Origin: DATBAT01 sp963824805
GTDB lineage: Bacteria > Acidobacteriota > Terriglobia > Terriglobales > Acidobacteriaceae
Length of the DNA stretch: 64,000 nt
Reading direction: 5' to 3'
Assembly: GCA_963824805.1 (NCBI GenBank)
Contig: CAWGQZ010000003.1
Location: forward strand, 1-64,000
The notes under the pieces were generated by a model that searched no databases, was not told the origin of the DNA, and saw only the letters and a list, made by a program, of their open reading frames with translations. Of this stretch, positions 10,148 to 18,276 are shown one piece after another (within the stretch, counting starts at the first letter, position 1; each line of letters opens with the position of its first letter). Both the position numbers and the translations under genes were made by a program.

Positions 10148-10175
10148 TTGTTCGCCGATTCCGCTGTGCTACACT
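10148..10175 (+). promoter_or_regulatory. Sigma70-like promoter for the DUF507 pair
   Basis: TTGTTC at 10148-10153 and TACACT at 10170-10175 with a 16-base spacer. Transcription would start near 10182, about 27 bases before the first DUF507 start. The match is moderate and judged by eye. Confidence 0.4.
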
Positions 10176-10208
10176 AACTGTTTCACGAAGACACCGCGAA
10201 CCCTCAAA

Positions 10209-10487
10209 ATGCTCCTGTCGAAAGAATATGTGGGCTATCTTGCCCGCGAAGTCAGCAAAAAATTGATCGCCGGGGAATTCATCGAGACCAAGAGTGTCCC
10301 CGCGCTAACCGAGAAGCTCAATGCCGCCATGCTCGAGGAATTCGGCCTGGAAGACCGCATTAATGATGAGGTGCGAGTCATTCTTGAGGCTTATTCCGAG
10401 GAGATGCGCCGTTCCGGCGCCAACTACCAGGAGATGTTTCGAAAAGTGAAGAGTGAACTGGTTCGCAAGTACAAGGCGGTGCTGTGA
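10209..10487 (+). CDS. DUF507-family protein (first of tandem pair)
   Basis: 92 residues, small and highly charged, predicted mostly helical. It fits the DUF507 family, whose members are about 90 residues long and usually occur as two adjacent paralogues in Acidobacteria, Deltaproteobacteria and Aquificae. The shared layout with the next gene is visible: an N-terminal KEYVGYLAREVSKKL-type helix and an INDEVRVILEAY-type helix. The stop overlaps the start of the second gene by four bases (GTGA), so the two are translationally coupled. The function of the family is not established. Confidence 0.85.
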   Translation: MLLSKEYVGYLAREVSKKLIAGEFIETKSVPALTEKLNAAMLEEFGLEDRINDEVRVILEAYSEEMRRSGANYQEMFRKVKSELVRKYKAVL

Positions 10488-10759
10488 GGATTAGCCGGGA
10501 CAAAGTGAATAAAGTTGCACACGTGGTCAGCGACGCCCTGGCCGAGATCGACAGTGTGGATTTTGTGGAAGACCGTAACACCATTCGTCTGGAAGTAAGG
10601 AAGATTCTTGAAGACCTGCTCAATCAGGAAGAACGAATCGACCAGGCTGCCCGGCAAAAAATTGAAAGCCAAAAACGCACCATCCTCGAAGGCAGCCAGG
10701 AGTGGGACATCCTCTACCGCAAGTACTATCAGGAAGAAGTAAAAAAGCTGGGAATGTAG
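10484..10759 (+). CDS. DUF507-family protein (second of tandem pair)
   Basis: 91 residues, GTG start at 10484 inside the GTGA overlap with the preceding gene. It is a divergent paralogue: the helix RLEVRKILEDLLNQEERID matches the position of NDEVRVILEAYSEEM in the first protein, and the end YRKYYQEEVKKLG matches MFRKVKSELVRKY. Paired DUF507 proteins probably work together, perhaps as a heterodimer; this is inference from synteny and the coupled translation. An imperfect hairpin (CAGGTA-TCAC-TACCTG) lies shortly after the stop. Confidence 0.85.
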   Translation: MRISRDKVNKVAHVVSDALAEIDSVDFVEDRNTIRLEVRKILEDLLNQEERIDQAARQKIESQKRTILEGSQEWDILYRKYYQEEVKKLGM

Positions 10760-10891
10760 GCCTGCTGGGAAACACTTAGCGGCAGGTATCACTACCTGTC
10801 CAATCCAACAAGATCCAGAACCTGAAAATCACTCCGCAGATGGAACACCCGCGCTTACGCATTGCTTGCCCGCGTGGTTTAGCATTCCAAT

Positions 10892-11652
10892 ATGCGTCTC
10901 CAATTGATCCGCCACGCCACCCTGTTGGTTGAGTTTGCGGGACATACTCTACTGATCGACCCCATGCTTGACGATGTGGGCGCCAGGCCCCCGATACAGA
11001 ATTCGCCCAATCCCCGCAATAATCCTTTAGTCCCACTGGCGATGAAAGCTGAGGTGGTACTGACCAAGGTAGACGCAGTTCTTGTTACTCACACGCACAG
11101 CGATCATTGGGATTCGACTGCGGAAAAATTGCTGCCGAAGAGTCTTCCACTTTTCGGGCAGCTGCAGGACGCAATCCAAATTCCTAGCCACGCGGATTTA
11201 CCGCTGTCCGGGCGATTGATAAGTCACTCGGGTGGAATGGCATCCAAATTTCACGCACTGCAGGCCAGCACGGTACTGGCGAAATAGCTAAGAAAATGGC
11301 GCCAGTCTCAGGATTTGTTCTGAGGGCTGACGACGAGCCCGCGCTTTACATTGCCGGAGACACTATCTGGTGCGGGGCAGTTCAGGACGCGCTCGACGTA
11401 CACGAACCGGATGTCATCGTGCTCAATGCCGGCGCCGCAAGATTTCTGGAAGGCAACCCAATCACCATGTCCACACACGACGTGATCACGGTTTGCCGGC
11501 GGGCTCCAAAGGCGAAGATAGTTGCCGTACATATGGATGCGATCAATCATTGTTTGCTGACCAGAGAGGACCTTGCGTTTCAGTTGGAAGCCGAACGCGT
11601 CAAGGAACGTGTCGCAATACCGGCAGACGGAGAGTGGTTGGGGTTTGCTTAA
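10892..11652 (+). CDS. Metallo-beta-lactamase-fold hydrolase, UlaG-like (frameshifted)
   Basis: Zn-dependent hydrolase of the metallo-beta-lactamase superfamily, UlaG/YtnP-like branch. The first frame has MRLQLIRHATLLVEF, the LLIDPML strand and the metal motif THTHSDHWD. It then runs out at 11287. The second frame, readable from about 11188, gives GFTAVRAIDKSLGWNGIQ, GQHGTGEIAKKMAPVSG, the metal Asp in LYIAGDTIW and the final His in AVHMDAINH. Adding one G at GCGGA (11192-11196) joins the frames into 253 residues, normal for the family. No ribosome-binding site precedes the ATG; a TAGCAT box lies 6 bases upstream. The substrate is unknown. A sequence error is the likeliest cause of the break. 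Confidence 0.85.
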
Positions 11653-11736
11653 ACCAGGCATCGCCCATTGATCTTGCTCCGATGGAGCCCGGTGCAACGC
11701 CTCCCTCATCCCAGGCTGATAAAATGACTCAATCCT

Positions 11737-13095
11737 ATGTTTGAGAATCTTCAGGAAAAACTTCAGCGTGCATTCAAGACCCTGCGTGGACAGGCCACGC
11801 TCTCCGAGGAAAACATCGGCGAAGCCCTGCGTGAAATCCGTCTGGCGCTGCTGGAGGCCGACGTCAACTTTAAGGTGGTCAAAGAATTAATCGACCACAT
11901 TCAGGCTAAGGCCGTCGGACAGCAGGTGATGACCGCCCTGTCCCCCGGGGAACAGGTGATCAAGATTCTTCGCGATGAACTGGTGGAAGTGCTCGGTCGC
12001 GACACCGCCAAACTGAAGTTCGCCTCGCAACCACCCACTGTGGTTCTGATGGCCGGCCTGCAAGGTTCCGGTAAGACTACAACCTCAGGCAAACTGGCGA
12101 ATTGGCTGAAGAACGGAGGCCATCGTCCTCTGCTGGTTTCGGTCGACGTCTATCGCCCTGCCGCCCGTGAGCAGTTGAAAGTCGTTGCCCAAGCAATCAA
12201 GGCCAATATTTATGAGGGGCAGGTGGGCGAAGCCAATACTGCAACCGTCGAGCGCCTGGCCAAGGAAGCCCGCCGCGAAGCGGTCATTTCCGGCAGTGAT
12301 GTCCTCATCGTCGACACCGCCGGCCGTCTGCACATCGACGATCAACTGATGAATGAAATGCAGCTGCTGAAGCAGCTGCTCAATCCCCAGGAAATTCTGT
12401 TTGTCGCCGACGCGATGACGGGGCAAGACGCTGTCCGCTCAGCCGACGAATTCCATAAGAAGCTCTCGCTCACCGGCGTCGTCCTAACCAAAATGGATGG
12501 TGATGCTCGTGGTGGCGCGGCGCTTTCCATTCGCCAGGTAACAGGACAGCCCATCAAGTTCATCGGTATCGGAGAAAAGTACGACGCTCTCGAACCCTTC
12601 CATCCTGATCGCATTGTCTCCCGCATCCTCGGCATGGGCGACATCCTTTCGCTGATCGAGAAGGCAGAACAGTCCGTCGACAAAAAGAAGGCGCAGGAAA
12701 TGGCCAGCCGGGCGCTTACCGGCGACGGTTTTTCGCTGGAAGACTTTCGCGATCAGTTGCGGCAAGTCAAGAAGATGGGATCGATCCAGAGCCTGATGGG
12801 GATGTTACCCAGCATGGGCCCATTCTCCGGCCTGCAAAAGGCCGCCGACAAAGTCGACGAGAAGCAGATCAACCGCGTGGAGGCGATTATCAATTCTATG
12901 ACCGTCCACGAGCGCCTGCACCACGATGTCATCAACGGCAGCCGCCGAAAGCGCATTGCGCGCGGCTCCGGAACCAGCGTGCAGGAGGTCAACAATCTGC
13001 TGCGGCAATATGCGCAGATGAGAAAGATGTTCAAGCAGATCGGGAAGGGAAGCTTCATGCGGCGAATGGCTGGGATGAAGCTGCCGGGAATGTAG
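11737..13095 (+). CDS. ffh: Signal recognition particle protein Ffh
   Basis: 452 residues, complete. This GTPase binds signal sequences emerging from the ribosome together with 4.5S RNA and delivers them to FtsY at the membrane. The N domain (ENLQEKLQRAFKTLRGQ) is followed by the G domain: P-loop GLQGSGKTT at about 107-115, DVYRPAAREQL, DTAGRLH and TKMDGDARGG. The C-terminal Met-rich M domain starts near 325 and carries KKMGSIQSLMGMLPSM, INGSRRKRIARGSG and MRRMAGMKLPGM. There is no ribosome-binding site; TAAAAT at 11720-11725 lies 11 bases before the ATG. No 4.5S RNA gene was recognised nearby. Confidence 0.97.
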   Translation: MFENLQEKLQRAFKTLRGQATLSEENIGEALREIRLALLEADVNFKVVKELIDHIQAKAVGQQVMTALSPGEQVIKILRDELVEVLGRDTAKLKFASQPPTVVLMAGLQGSGKTTTSGKLANWLKNGGHRPLLVSVDVYRPAAREQLKVVAQAIKANIYEGQVGEANTATVERLAKEARREAVISGSDVLIVDTAGRLHIDDQLMNEMQLLKQLLNPQEILFVADAMTGQDAVRSADEFHKKLSLTGVVLTKMDGDARGGAALSIRQVTGQPIKFIGIGEKYDALEPFHPDRIVSRILGMGDILSLIEKAEQSVDKKKAQEMASRALTGDGFSLEDFRDQLRQVKKMGSIQSLMGMLPSMGPFSGLQKAADKVDEKQINRVEAIINSMTVHERLHHDVINGSRRKRIARGSGTSVQEVNNLLRQYAQMRKMFKQIGKGSFMRRMAGMKLPGM

Positions 13096-13140
13096 CCTTT
13101 TGTTCCGGAAGGCTAATCTCTCAGAGCCGACGATCACATT

Positions 13141-13858
13141 ATGAAATGGCGTTCCCTGGAAGAATCAGCCGAGAACACCGACCTCCGGTCTTTGCGAGAA
13201 ATCTATGCTGAGCGCAAGGTACTTATTGATCGATATGTTCCGGAACGAGGTTCGCGGAATCCATGCTCGTGTTGTGGGGGAATTGAAGGAACTGCCCCTA
13301 ACCCCGTTGCTTCGGGGTGCCCGCATTCCCGACTTTGAACTCCAAGATCATAACAATAAGGTGGTTTCCTCCCAAGTACTACTGAGTAAAGGGCGGCTTG
13401 TTACCTGCTTCATCCGTGGACGCTGGTGTCCCTTCTGCGTTGGACAGATAGAGGCCATGAATCTGATTGCGGATGAGATGGAGAATCTCAACGCGTCGCT
13501 AGTTGCTATCTCTCCGCAGACCGTGCAGCAGTCGTTTTTCATGCACGATCAGCACAAACTGCGCTTTCCGTTGTTGAGCGACCCCGGAAATCAGGTCGCG
13601 CGTCAATTCGGCTTGGTCTATCGGGTTCCCGAATATGAGCAGGCCATCTACAAGCGTGCCTTCGTCAATCTGCCGCTTGCAAATGGGGACGACAGCTGGG
13701 AGCTACCTATTCCCGCCACCTTCATAATCGATCGCGACGGCTCTGTCTTATACGTCTCGGCTAACCCGGACTATACCGATCGTCCCGAGCCAGCGGAAAT
13801 TCTGCAAGCCCTCACTTCTTTTTCCCATCAGGCTGGACAAAATCCTCCCGTAAGATAA
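13141..13858 (+). CDS. AhpC/TSA-type peroxiredoxin-like protein (frameshifted)
   Basis: Thioredoxin-fold protein of the AhpC/TSA family. The peroxidatic-type motif is in FIRGRWCPFCVGQ, where two cysteines are spaced CPFC, unlike classic 2-Cys peroxiredoxins. Other landmarks are AISPQTVQQSFFMHDQHKL, FPLLSDPGN and ATFIIDRDGSVLY. The N-terminus (MKWRSLEESAEN to LIDRYVPE) is in one frame and the rest (EVRGIHARVVGELKEL onward) in the next. Removing C13246 joins them into 238 residues. The ATG at 13141 fits that model; ATG 13205 would drop the helical N-terminus. It lies 45 bases after ffh and 6 bases before ppc. Reduction of peroxides or quinone-like substrates is inferred from the fold. Confidence 0.82.
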
Positions 13859-13864
13859 GCGGGT

Positions 13865-16600
13865 ATGGTTCATCCCCTGTGGAGCACTCACGACCAGACC
13901 GGCCGTTTGGCGGAGCTCACTGCTAGCACCAGCGACGCCGCAAAGGAGTTGCCGCTGCGGCGCGACGTCCGTTCTTTGGGCAAGCTGCTGGGTCGCGTGC
14001 TAGTGGAGCAGGAAGGAGAACATCTTCTTGAAGTGGTGGAGGAACTGCGGCGATTGCTCATCAAACATCGGGAGCAGTGGGAAAGCGATTCTTCCGATGG
14101 AGGTCAGATGGCGAAGGCCATCAAGATCGTCAAAGCGCTGGATGTTGAAGATGCCCACCGCGTTACCAAAGCCTTCGCCATTTATTTCGAACTTACAAAT
14201 CTTGCCGAAACCAACCATCGCAAGCGCCGCCGCCGTGCCGGCAAGCTGCATTCAGATCAGCCTTCGCTCGCGGGTTCGTTCCGCGGGACGCTTCGCCGGC
14301 TGCAGGCCGCCGGATTAAACGCGAAAGATGCACTGGCCGCATTGCAAAAGACCCGCGTGATTCCGGTAATCACGGCGCACCCAACCGAGGTCGCGCGCCG
14401 GACGGTGCTGCTCAAACGCCGCCGTATCGCTCGATTTCTGGAAAATCTCGACCATCTTCCGCTTTCCTCACCGGATGCCCAGGAACAGGAATTCGCGATC
14501 GCTTCGGAGATCACGGCCCTATGGCAGACCGATGAAGTTCGCGTCGAAAGCCCGCTGGTCACCGACGAGATCCGCATGGGGCTGGATGTCTACCCGATGT
14601 CTCTATTCGCCAGCTTGCCGCGTGTTTACCAGGAAATTGCCGAAGCTTTCCACGCGGTCTATGGCATCGCGATCGACGAATTGGATTTGCCGAAGCTGAT
14701 TTCTTTCGGTTCTTGGATCGGTGGCGATCGTGACGGTAATCCCTTCGTCACTCCCGATTCCACGCGCGAAGCGCTCGACCGAGCACGCAACACTATCCTC
14801 GACCACTACATCGCGGAGCTGACGCGGGCCGCCGATCAGTTGAGCGCCTCCTCACAACAGGCGCCGATTTCGGTTGAATTGCAAGCCCGGCTCGATCAAT
14901 ACACTGCCGCCATCGGCGACGAGCCTGCGCGCCTGGCCCGAATTTCCCGCACCGAGCTTTATCGCCGCTTTATCAACCTGGTGCTGATCAGGCTGCGTAA
15001 TAGCCGAAGCGAAGGGAAAGACAAAAAGGCCTATAAATCGGCGTCCGAATTCGAAATCGATCTCTCATTGCTTCGCGATAGCCTCAATGCTGGCCGCGGC
15101 CAGCGCCTAGCAGAACTATTGATCGATCCGCTCCTTCGGAAACTTCGTACCTTTGGTTTTCACCTTGCGACGCTCGATATTCGCCAGCACGCGCGCATTC
15201 ATGCGCAGGCGCTAACCGAAACCAAAGGGTCGACGAGAAAGATTTCCGATCGCACCGCGGATGTGCTGGCCACTTTCAGAAATATCTCAGAACTGAAGCG
15301 GACTTATCCGCCGCGAGCAATCCGCTCTTACGTCATTAGCGGGGCCGAGAGCGAGGAACATATCCTCGACGTCCTCCGTTTGGCCAACATGTCCCAGCTG
15401 CAAATGGAATGTTCGGGCGACGATCCCGGTGTCATGCCGGTTCCACTGTTCGAATCGATCGAGTCCCTGCGTGAATCGCCGGCAATCATGGACCGTGTCT
15501 GGAACCATCCTGACTATGTTCCGCTGCTTGACTCTTGGGGGCGTTGGCAGGAGGTCATGCTGGGCTACTCCGACTCCAACAAAGATGGAGGCATGATCAC
15601 CAGCATCTGGGAGCTTTACAAAGCCCATCGGGAACTGCATCGGGTCGCCCGCGAAAATAAGGTTAAACTCCGTCTCTTTCACGGACGGGGTGGTACAGTC
15701 GGACGAGGCGGCGGCCCCACCCACCGCGCCATTCTGGCCCAGCCTGCTGGCGATTTTTCCGGTGAAATCCGCATTACGGAGCAGGGCGAAGTTCTGAATT
15801 GGAAGTACGCCGACCCGGTTCTTGCGGAATGGAATCTTGAGATCATGATCGCGGCTTGCCTGGAAGCCCTGGTTCGGCCGGCTGACGGCGAATCAGACTC
15901 CGCCAAGCGCTGGGCGTCGGCCATGGAAGAAATATCTCAGGACGCCTTCAACTTCTATCGCAAGCAGATCGCCGAAAATCCTGACGTCCTGCAATATTTC
16001 GAAGAAGCTACTCCGGTGAACCAGTTGGAGTTCGCACGGATTGGATCGCGTCCAGCCCGCCGCAGCGAAAGCCGCAAGCTTGAAGATTTACGTGCCATTC
16101 CCTGGGTTTTCGGCTGGATGCAGAGCCGCCTCGCTCTCCCCGCATGGTTTGGCGTCGGGTATGCATTGGAACGATTCGCTGCCAAAAGCCGCGGCAATCG
16201 CCAACTCCTGCGAGAGATAATGTGCGACTTTACTCTGTTCTCGGACATCATTCGCAATGTTGAGTTGGCCATGTCGAAGGCCGATCTGGCCATTGCCAAG
16301 CTCTACGCGTCTCTAGTCAGCGATGCCAAATTGCGCGCACGCGTGTGGAAGATGCTGGAGCAGGAGTTCGATCGCACCCGGCAAGTCATCCTCGATATCA
16401 CGGGACAGAAAGATCTATTGGGGAATAATCCCGTGCTGTCGCGTTCCATCCGCTTGCGTAACCCTTATGTGGATCCCATGAGCCTGATCCAGGTGGACCT
16501 GCTTCGGCGCAAGCGCTCCGGCGGCGACAGTGATTCGCTGAACTATGCCCTGGGAGCTACCATCAATGGCATTGCCGCTGGTCTGCACAACACGGGCTAA
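13865..16600 (+). CDS. ppc: Phosphoenolpyruvate carboxylase
   Basis: 911 residues, full length for bacterial PEPC. It makes oxaloacetate from phosphoenolpyruvate and bicarbonate, refilling the citric acid cycle. Visible landmarks are the catalytic His in VITAHPTEVARRT, the GSWIGGDRDGNPFVT loop, the second signature VMLGYSDSNKDGG and the glycine-rich LFHGRGGTVGRGGGPTHRA. The C-terminus LNYALGATINGIAAGLHNTG is typical. The start is ATG 13865, six bases after the peroxiredoxin stop, so the two are probably co-transcribed. No frameshift is seen in this long gene. Confidence 0.96.
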   Translation: MVHPLWSTHDQTGRLAELTASTSDAAKELPLRRDVRSLGKLLGRVLVEQEGEHLLEVVEELRRLLIKHREQWESDSSDGGQMAKAIKIVKALDVEDAHRVTKAFAIYFELTNLAETNHRKRRRRAGKLHSDQPSLAGSFRGTLRRLQAAGLNAKDALAALQKTRVIPVITAHPTEVARRTVLLKRRRIARFLENLDHLPLSSPDAQEQEFAIASEITALWQTDEVRVESPLVTDEIRMGLDVYPMSLFASLPRVYQEIAEAFHAVYGIAIDELDLPKLISFGSWIGGDRDGNPFVTPDSTREALDRARNTILDHYIAELTRAADQLSASSQQAPISVELQARLDQYTAAIGDEPARLARISRTELYRRFINLVLIRLRNSRSEGKDKKAYKSASEFEIDLSLLRDSLNAGRGQRLAELLIDPLLRKLRTFGFHLATLDIRQHARIHAQALTETKGSTRKISDRTADVLATFRNISELKRTYPPRAIRSYVISGAESEEHILDVLRLANMSQLQMECSGDDPGVMPVPLFESIESLRESPAIMDRVWNHPDYVPLLDSWGRWQEVMLGYSDSNKDGGMITSIWELYKAHRELHRVARENKVKLRLFHGRGGTVGRGGGPTHRAILAQPAGDFSGEIRITEQGEVLNWKYADPVLAEWNLEIMIAACLEALVRPADGESDSAKRWASAMEEISQDAFNFYRKQIAENPDVLQYFEEATPVNQLEFARIGSRPARRSESRKLEDLRAIPWVFGWMQSRLALPAWFGVGYALERFAAKSRGNRQLLREIMCDFTLFSDIIRNVELAMSKADLAIAKLYASLVSDAKLRARVWKMLEQEFDRTRQVILDITGQKDLLGNNPVLSRSIRLRNPYVDPMSLIQVDLLRRKRSGGDSDSLNYALGATINGIAAGLHNTG

Positions 16601-16624
16601 ACCGAACGCCAACGAAGGATAAGA

Positions 16625-16659
16625 TGTACGAAGAGAAAACCATGGATCTCCTTCGTACA
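16625..16659 (+). terminator. Hairpin after ppc
   Basis: TGTACGAAG at 16625-16633 pairs with CTTCGTACA at 16651-16659, a 9-base perfect stem with a 17-base loop. It starts 24 bases after the ppc stop. No clear T-run follows, so it could be a terminator or a member of an intergenic repeat. Confidence 0.45.
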
Positions 16660-16660
16660 C

Positions 16661-16677
16661 CTTAGCGTCCTTCGTGG
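16661..16677 (-). repeat. Copy of CCACGAAGGACRCTAAG repeat
   Basis: On the minus strand this reads CCACGAAGGACGCTAAG. It differs by one base from a plus-strand copy at 42008-42024. Both are intergenic. Similar short words recur in noncoding gaps of Acidobacteria and Verrucomicrobia genomes; the function is unknown. Confidence 0.45.
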
Positions 16678-16698
16678 CTTATGCCCTTGTCTGCCTAA

Positions 16699-16932
16699 CT
16701 ACTGCTCGCGCATGCAGATTTCCGCTTCGGCGATTGCCTCATCGACATGTTTCAGCGCCGCCACGCGGTGGCCATGGAAGTCGTGGGCTCCTTCTTCAAG
16801 ATGGCGCTTCGCGGCTCGAAGAGACTCGAGCGCTGCCCGAATGTGGGGATGTGGTTCATTAGCGGGCGCAGCCGGGGTTAGGATGGCAACGAACATCAGA
16901 ACGGGCAAAACTGTGCGCAATACTCTTTTCAT
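16699..16932 (-). CDS. Small secreted protein, unknown function
   Basis: 77 residues. A signal peptide is clear at about 1-24 (MKRVLRTVLPVLMFVAILTP, then AAPANE). The mature part is about 50 residues with the pattern PHPHIRAALESLRAAKRHLEEGAHDFHGHR followed by ALKHVDEAIAEAEICM in two pieces. It is predicted as a helical hairpin rich in His and Ala. Small periplasmic proteins with this H-x-H ... HDFxGHR pattern occur in several phyla without assigned function; metal binding is possible given the histidines. GGAGAG lies 5 bases before the ATG. Confidence 0.75.
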   Translation of the reverse strand: MKRVLRTVLPVLMFVAILTPAAPANEPHPHIRAALESLRAAKRHLEEGAHDFHGHRVAALKHVDEAIAEAEICMREQ

Positions 16933-17153
16933 GGGATCTCTCCAGTTGTCTTCGTACTCAACGCCCCTGGTGAATATCTAACTCATTGGTTACAGGAACA
17001 AGTTCGATGGCTGATTCTCACCATTTAGGATGATCCTTAGGACTCCGAAAAGGCCGCGCCTCCAATGCCTTGCCATTCCAGCTAAATTCTGCAAAAATAA
17101 TGGTTTGTCTCGATCCCGCCGGGAGTTCCCGGACCTTTAAGGATAAATAGTCT

Positions 17154-17414
17154 GTGCTAACAATTCGTCTGGCGCGCATGGGTGCGCGTAAACAACCGTA
17201 TTATCGCGTAGTAGTCATTGAGAAAGCGCAAGCACGCAATGGCCGTCCGGTCGAGGTCGTGGGTACCTATAATCCCCGCACCAACCCGATGAGCCTGGAT
17301 CTGAAGCGTGAGCGTATCGACTATTGGGTTTCGAAAGGAGCCCAGTTATCGGACCGCGTAGGAAAGCTGGTTGCAAGACCTGCCGCGCCTGCCGCTGCCG
17401 AGCCCGTAGCCTAA
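17154..17414 (+). CDS. rpsP: 30S ribosomal protein S16
   Basis: 86 residues, normal length. The N-terminus TIRLARMGARKQPYYRVVV is the diagnostic S16 signature, followed by EVVGTYNPRTNP and the helix ERIDYWVSKGAQLSDRV. The protein binds 16S rRNA and helps 30S assembly. The start is GTG at 17154 with AAGGA about 10 bases upstream; the second residue Leu and following Thr-Ile fit the family N-terminus. It is the first gene of the rpsP-khpA-rimM-trmD-rplS operon, a gene order conserved across bacteria. Confidence 0.96.
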   Translation: MLTIRLARMGARKQPYYRVVVIEKAQARNGRPVEVVGTYNPRTNPMSLDLKRERIDYWVSKGAQLSDRVGKLVARPAAPAAAEPVA

Positions 17415-17441
17415 ATCTCGTATTGCCCCATGGAGCTTTCG

Positions 17442-17708
17442 ATGACTGAGCAAGCCCCAACTCAGCAGGTGAACGATGTTCGTCTGCTCATCGAGCAGAT
17501 TGCCAAGTCGCTGGTAGACTCGCCCGATCAGGTGGTGGTTGATCAGTATGAGGATGGCGGTGAGACCGTGGTCGAACTTGAAGTGGCAGAGAGCGACCTC
17601 GGCAAGATCATCGGCCGTCACGGACGCACGGCGAAAGCCATGCGGAATTTGTTGAGCGCAACCGGGATCCGCAGCAACAAGCGCTACGATCTGGAGATTC
17701 TGGAATAA
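17442..17708 (+). CDS. khpA: KH-domain RNA-binding protein KhpA
   Basis: 88 residues from the second ATG (17442), which has GGAG at 17432-17435 six bases ahead; the ATG at 17430 lacks such a site. The single KH domain carries the signature GKIIGRHGRTAKAMRNLL, with the GxxG loop as GRHG. KhpA (YlqC) binds RNA, often as a dimer with KhpB, and affects cell division and elongation in Firmicutes. Its place between rpsP and rimM is the usual one. The C-terminus ends YDLEILE. Confidence 0.93.
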   Translation: MTEQAPTQQVNDVRLLIEQIAKSLVDSPDQVVVDQYEDGGETVVELEVAESDLGKIIGRHGRTAKAMRNLLSATGIRSNKRYDLEILE

Positions 17709-18266
17709 CTGGCGAGTTCATCACCCTTGCCCTGGTCCGCAAAACCCAGGGCCGTCACGGCGAAGTGGCGGCTGAGACCCATAGCGATGTGCCGGACCGT
17801 TTCACTTCCGGAATGCAGTTTTCGGCGCTTGCGAAAGATGGCGTGCGGCGCGAGGTGAAGCTCGAAGAGTTTTGGCCGCACAAAGAATTCCTGGTAATGA
17901 AGTTTCAGGGCATTGATTCCATTTCCGATGCCGAAAGGCTGATAGGAAGCGAACTTCAGATTCCGGCGGTTGAGCGGGCACAGCTTGAAGTCGGGATGGA
18001 ATTACGTCAGCGATCTGGAAGGGTGCACTGTATTTGATGGCGCCCTCGAAGTTGGCAAAGTTGCAGATGTGGAGTTCGGCGCCGGAGAAGCGCCGTTGTT
18101 GGTCGTGAAGTCGGGTGCAAGCAGTTATGAAATTCCCTTTGCGGAAGCCTATCTGAAAAGTGTTGACTTGAAGGGCAAGCGGATCGATATGCTTTTGCCC
18201 GATGGGCTGCTGGAAGTGAATGGGCCTCTGACGCCGGAAGAGAAGGCGCAGCAGAACAAGCAGTAA
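17705..18266 (+). CDS. rimM: Ribosome maturation factor RimM (frameshifted; start codon unclear)
   Basis: RimM binds S19 and helps mature the 30S head. The N-terminal domain is visible from EFITLALVRKTQGRHGEVAAE, with the conserved GRHGE motif. The PRC-barrel half has WNYVSDLEGCTVFDG and SYEIPFAEAYLKSVDLKGKR. The halves are in different frames: removing one G from GGG at 17993-17995 restores EVGWNYVSDLEG and gives about 186 residues. No ATG, GTG or TTG precedes the conserved N-terminus in frame; the codon at the expected place is ATA (17705-17707), so a start-codon base may also be miscalled. GTG at 17765 would delete the conserved GRHGE strand. A sequence error is likely, since trmD and rplS downstream are intact. 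Confidence 0.88.
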
Positions 18267-18276
18267 AAGGTCCGAG

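Noticed and set aside
9769..10266. 165-residue frame running from inside the 158-residue hypothetical into the DUF507 start
   Set aside because: Antisense over a better supported gene and crosses the promoter region; no domain.
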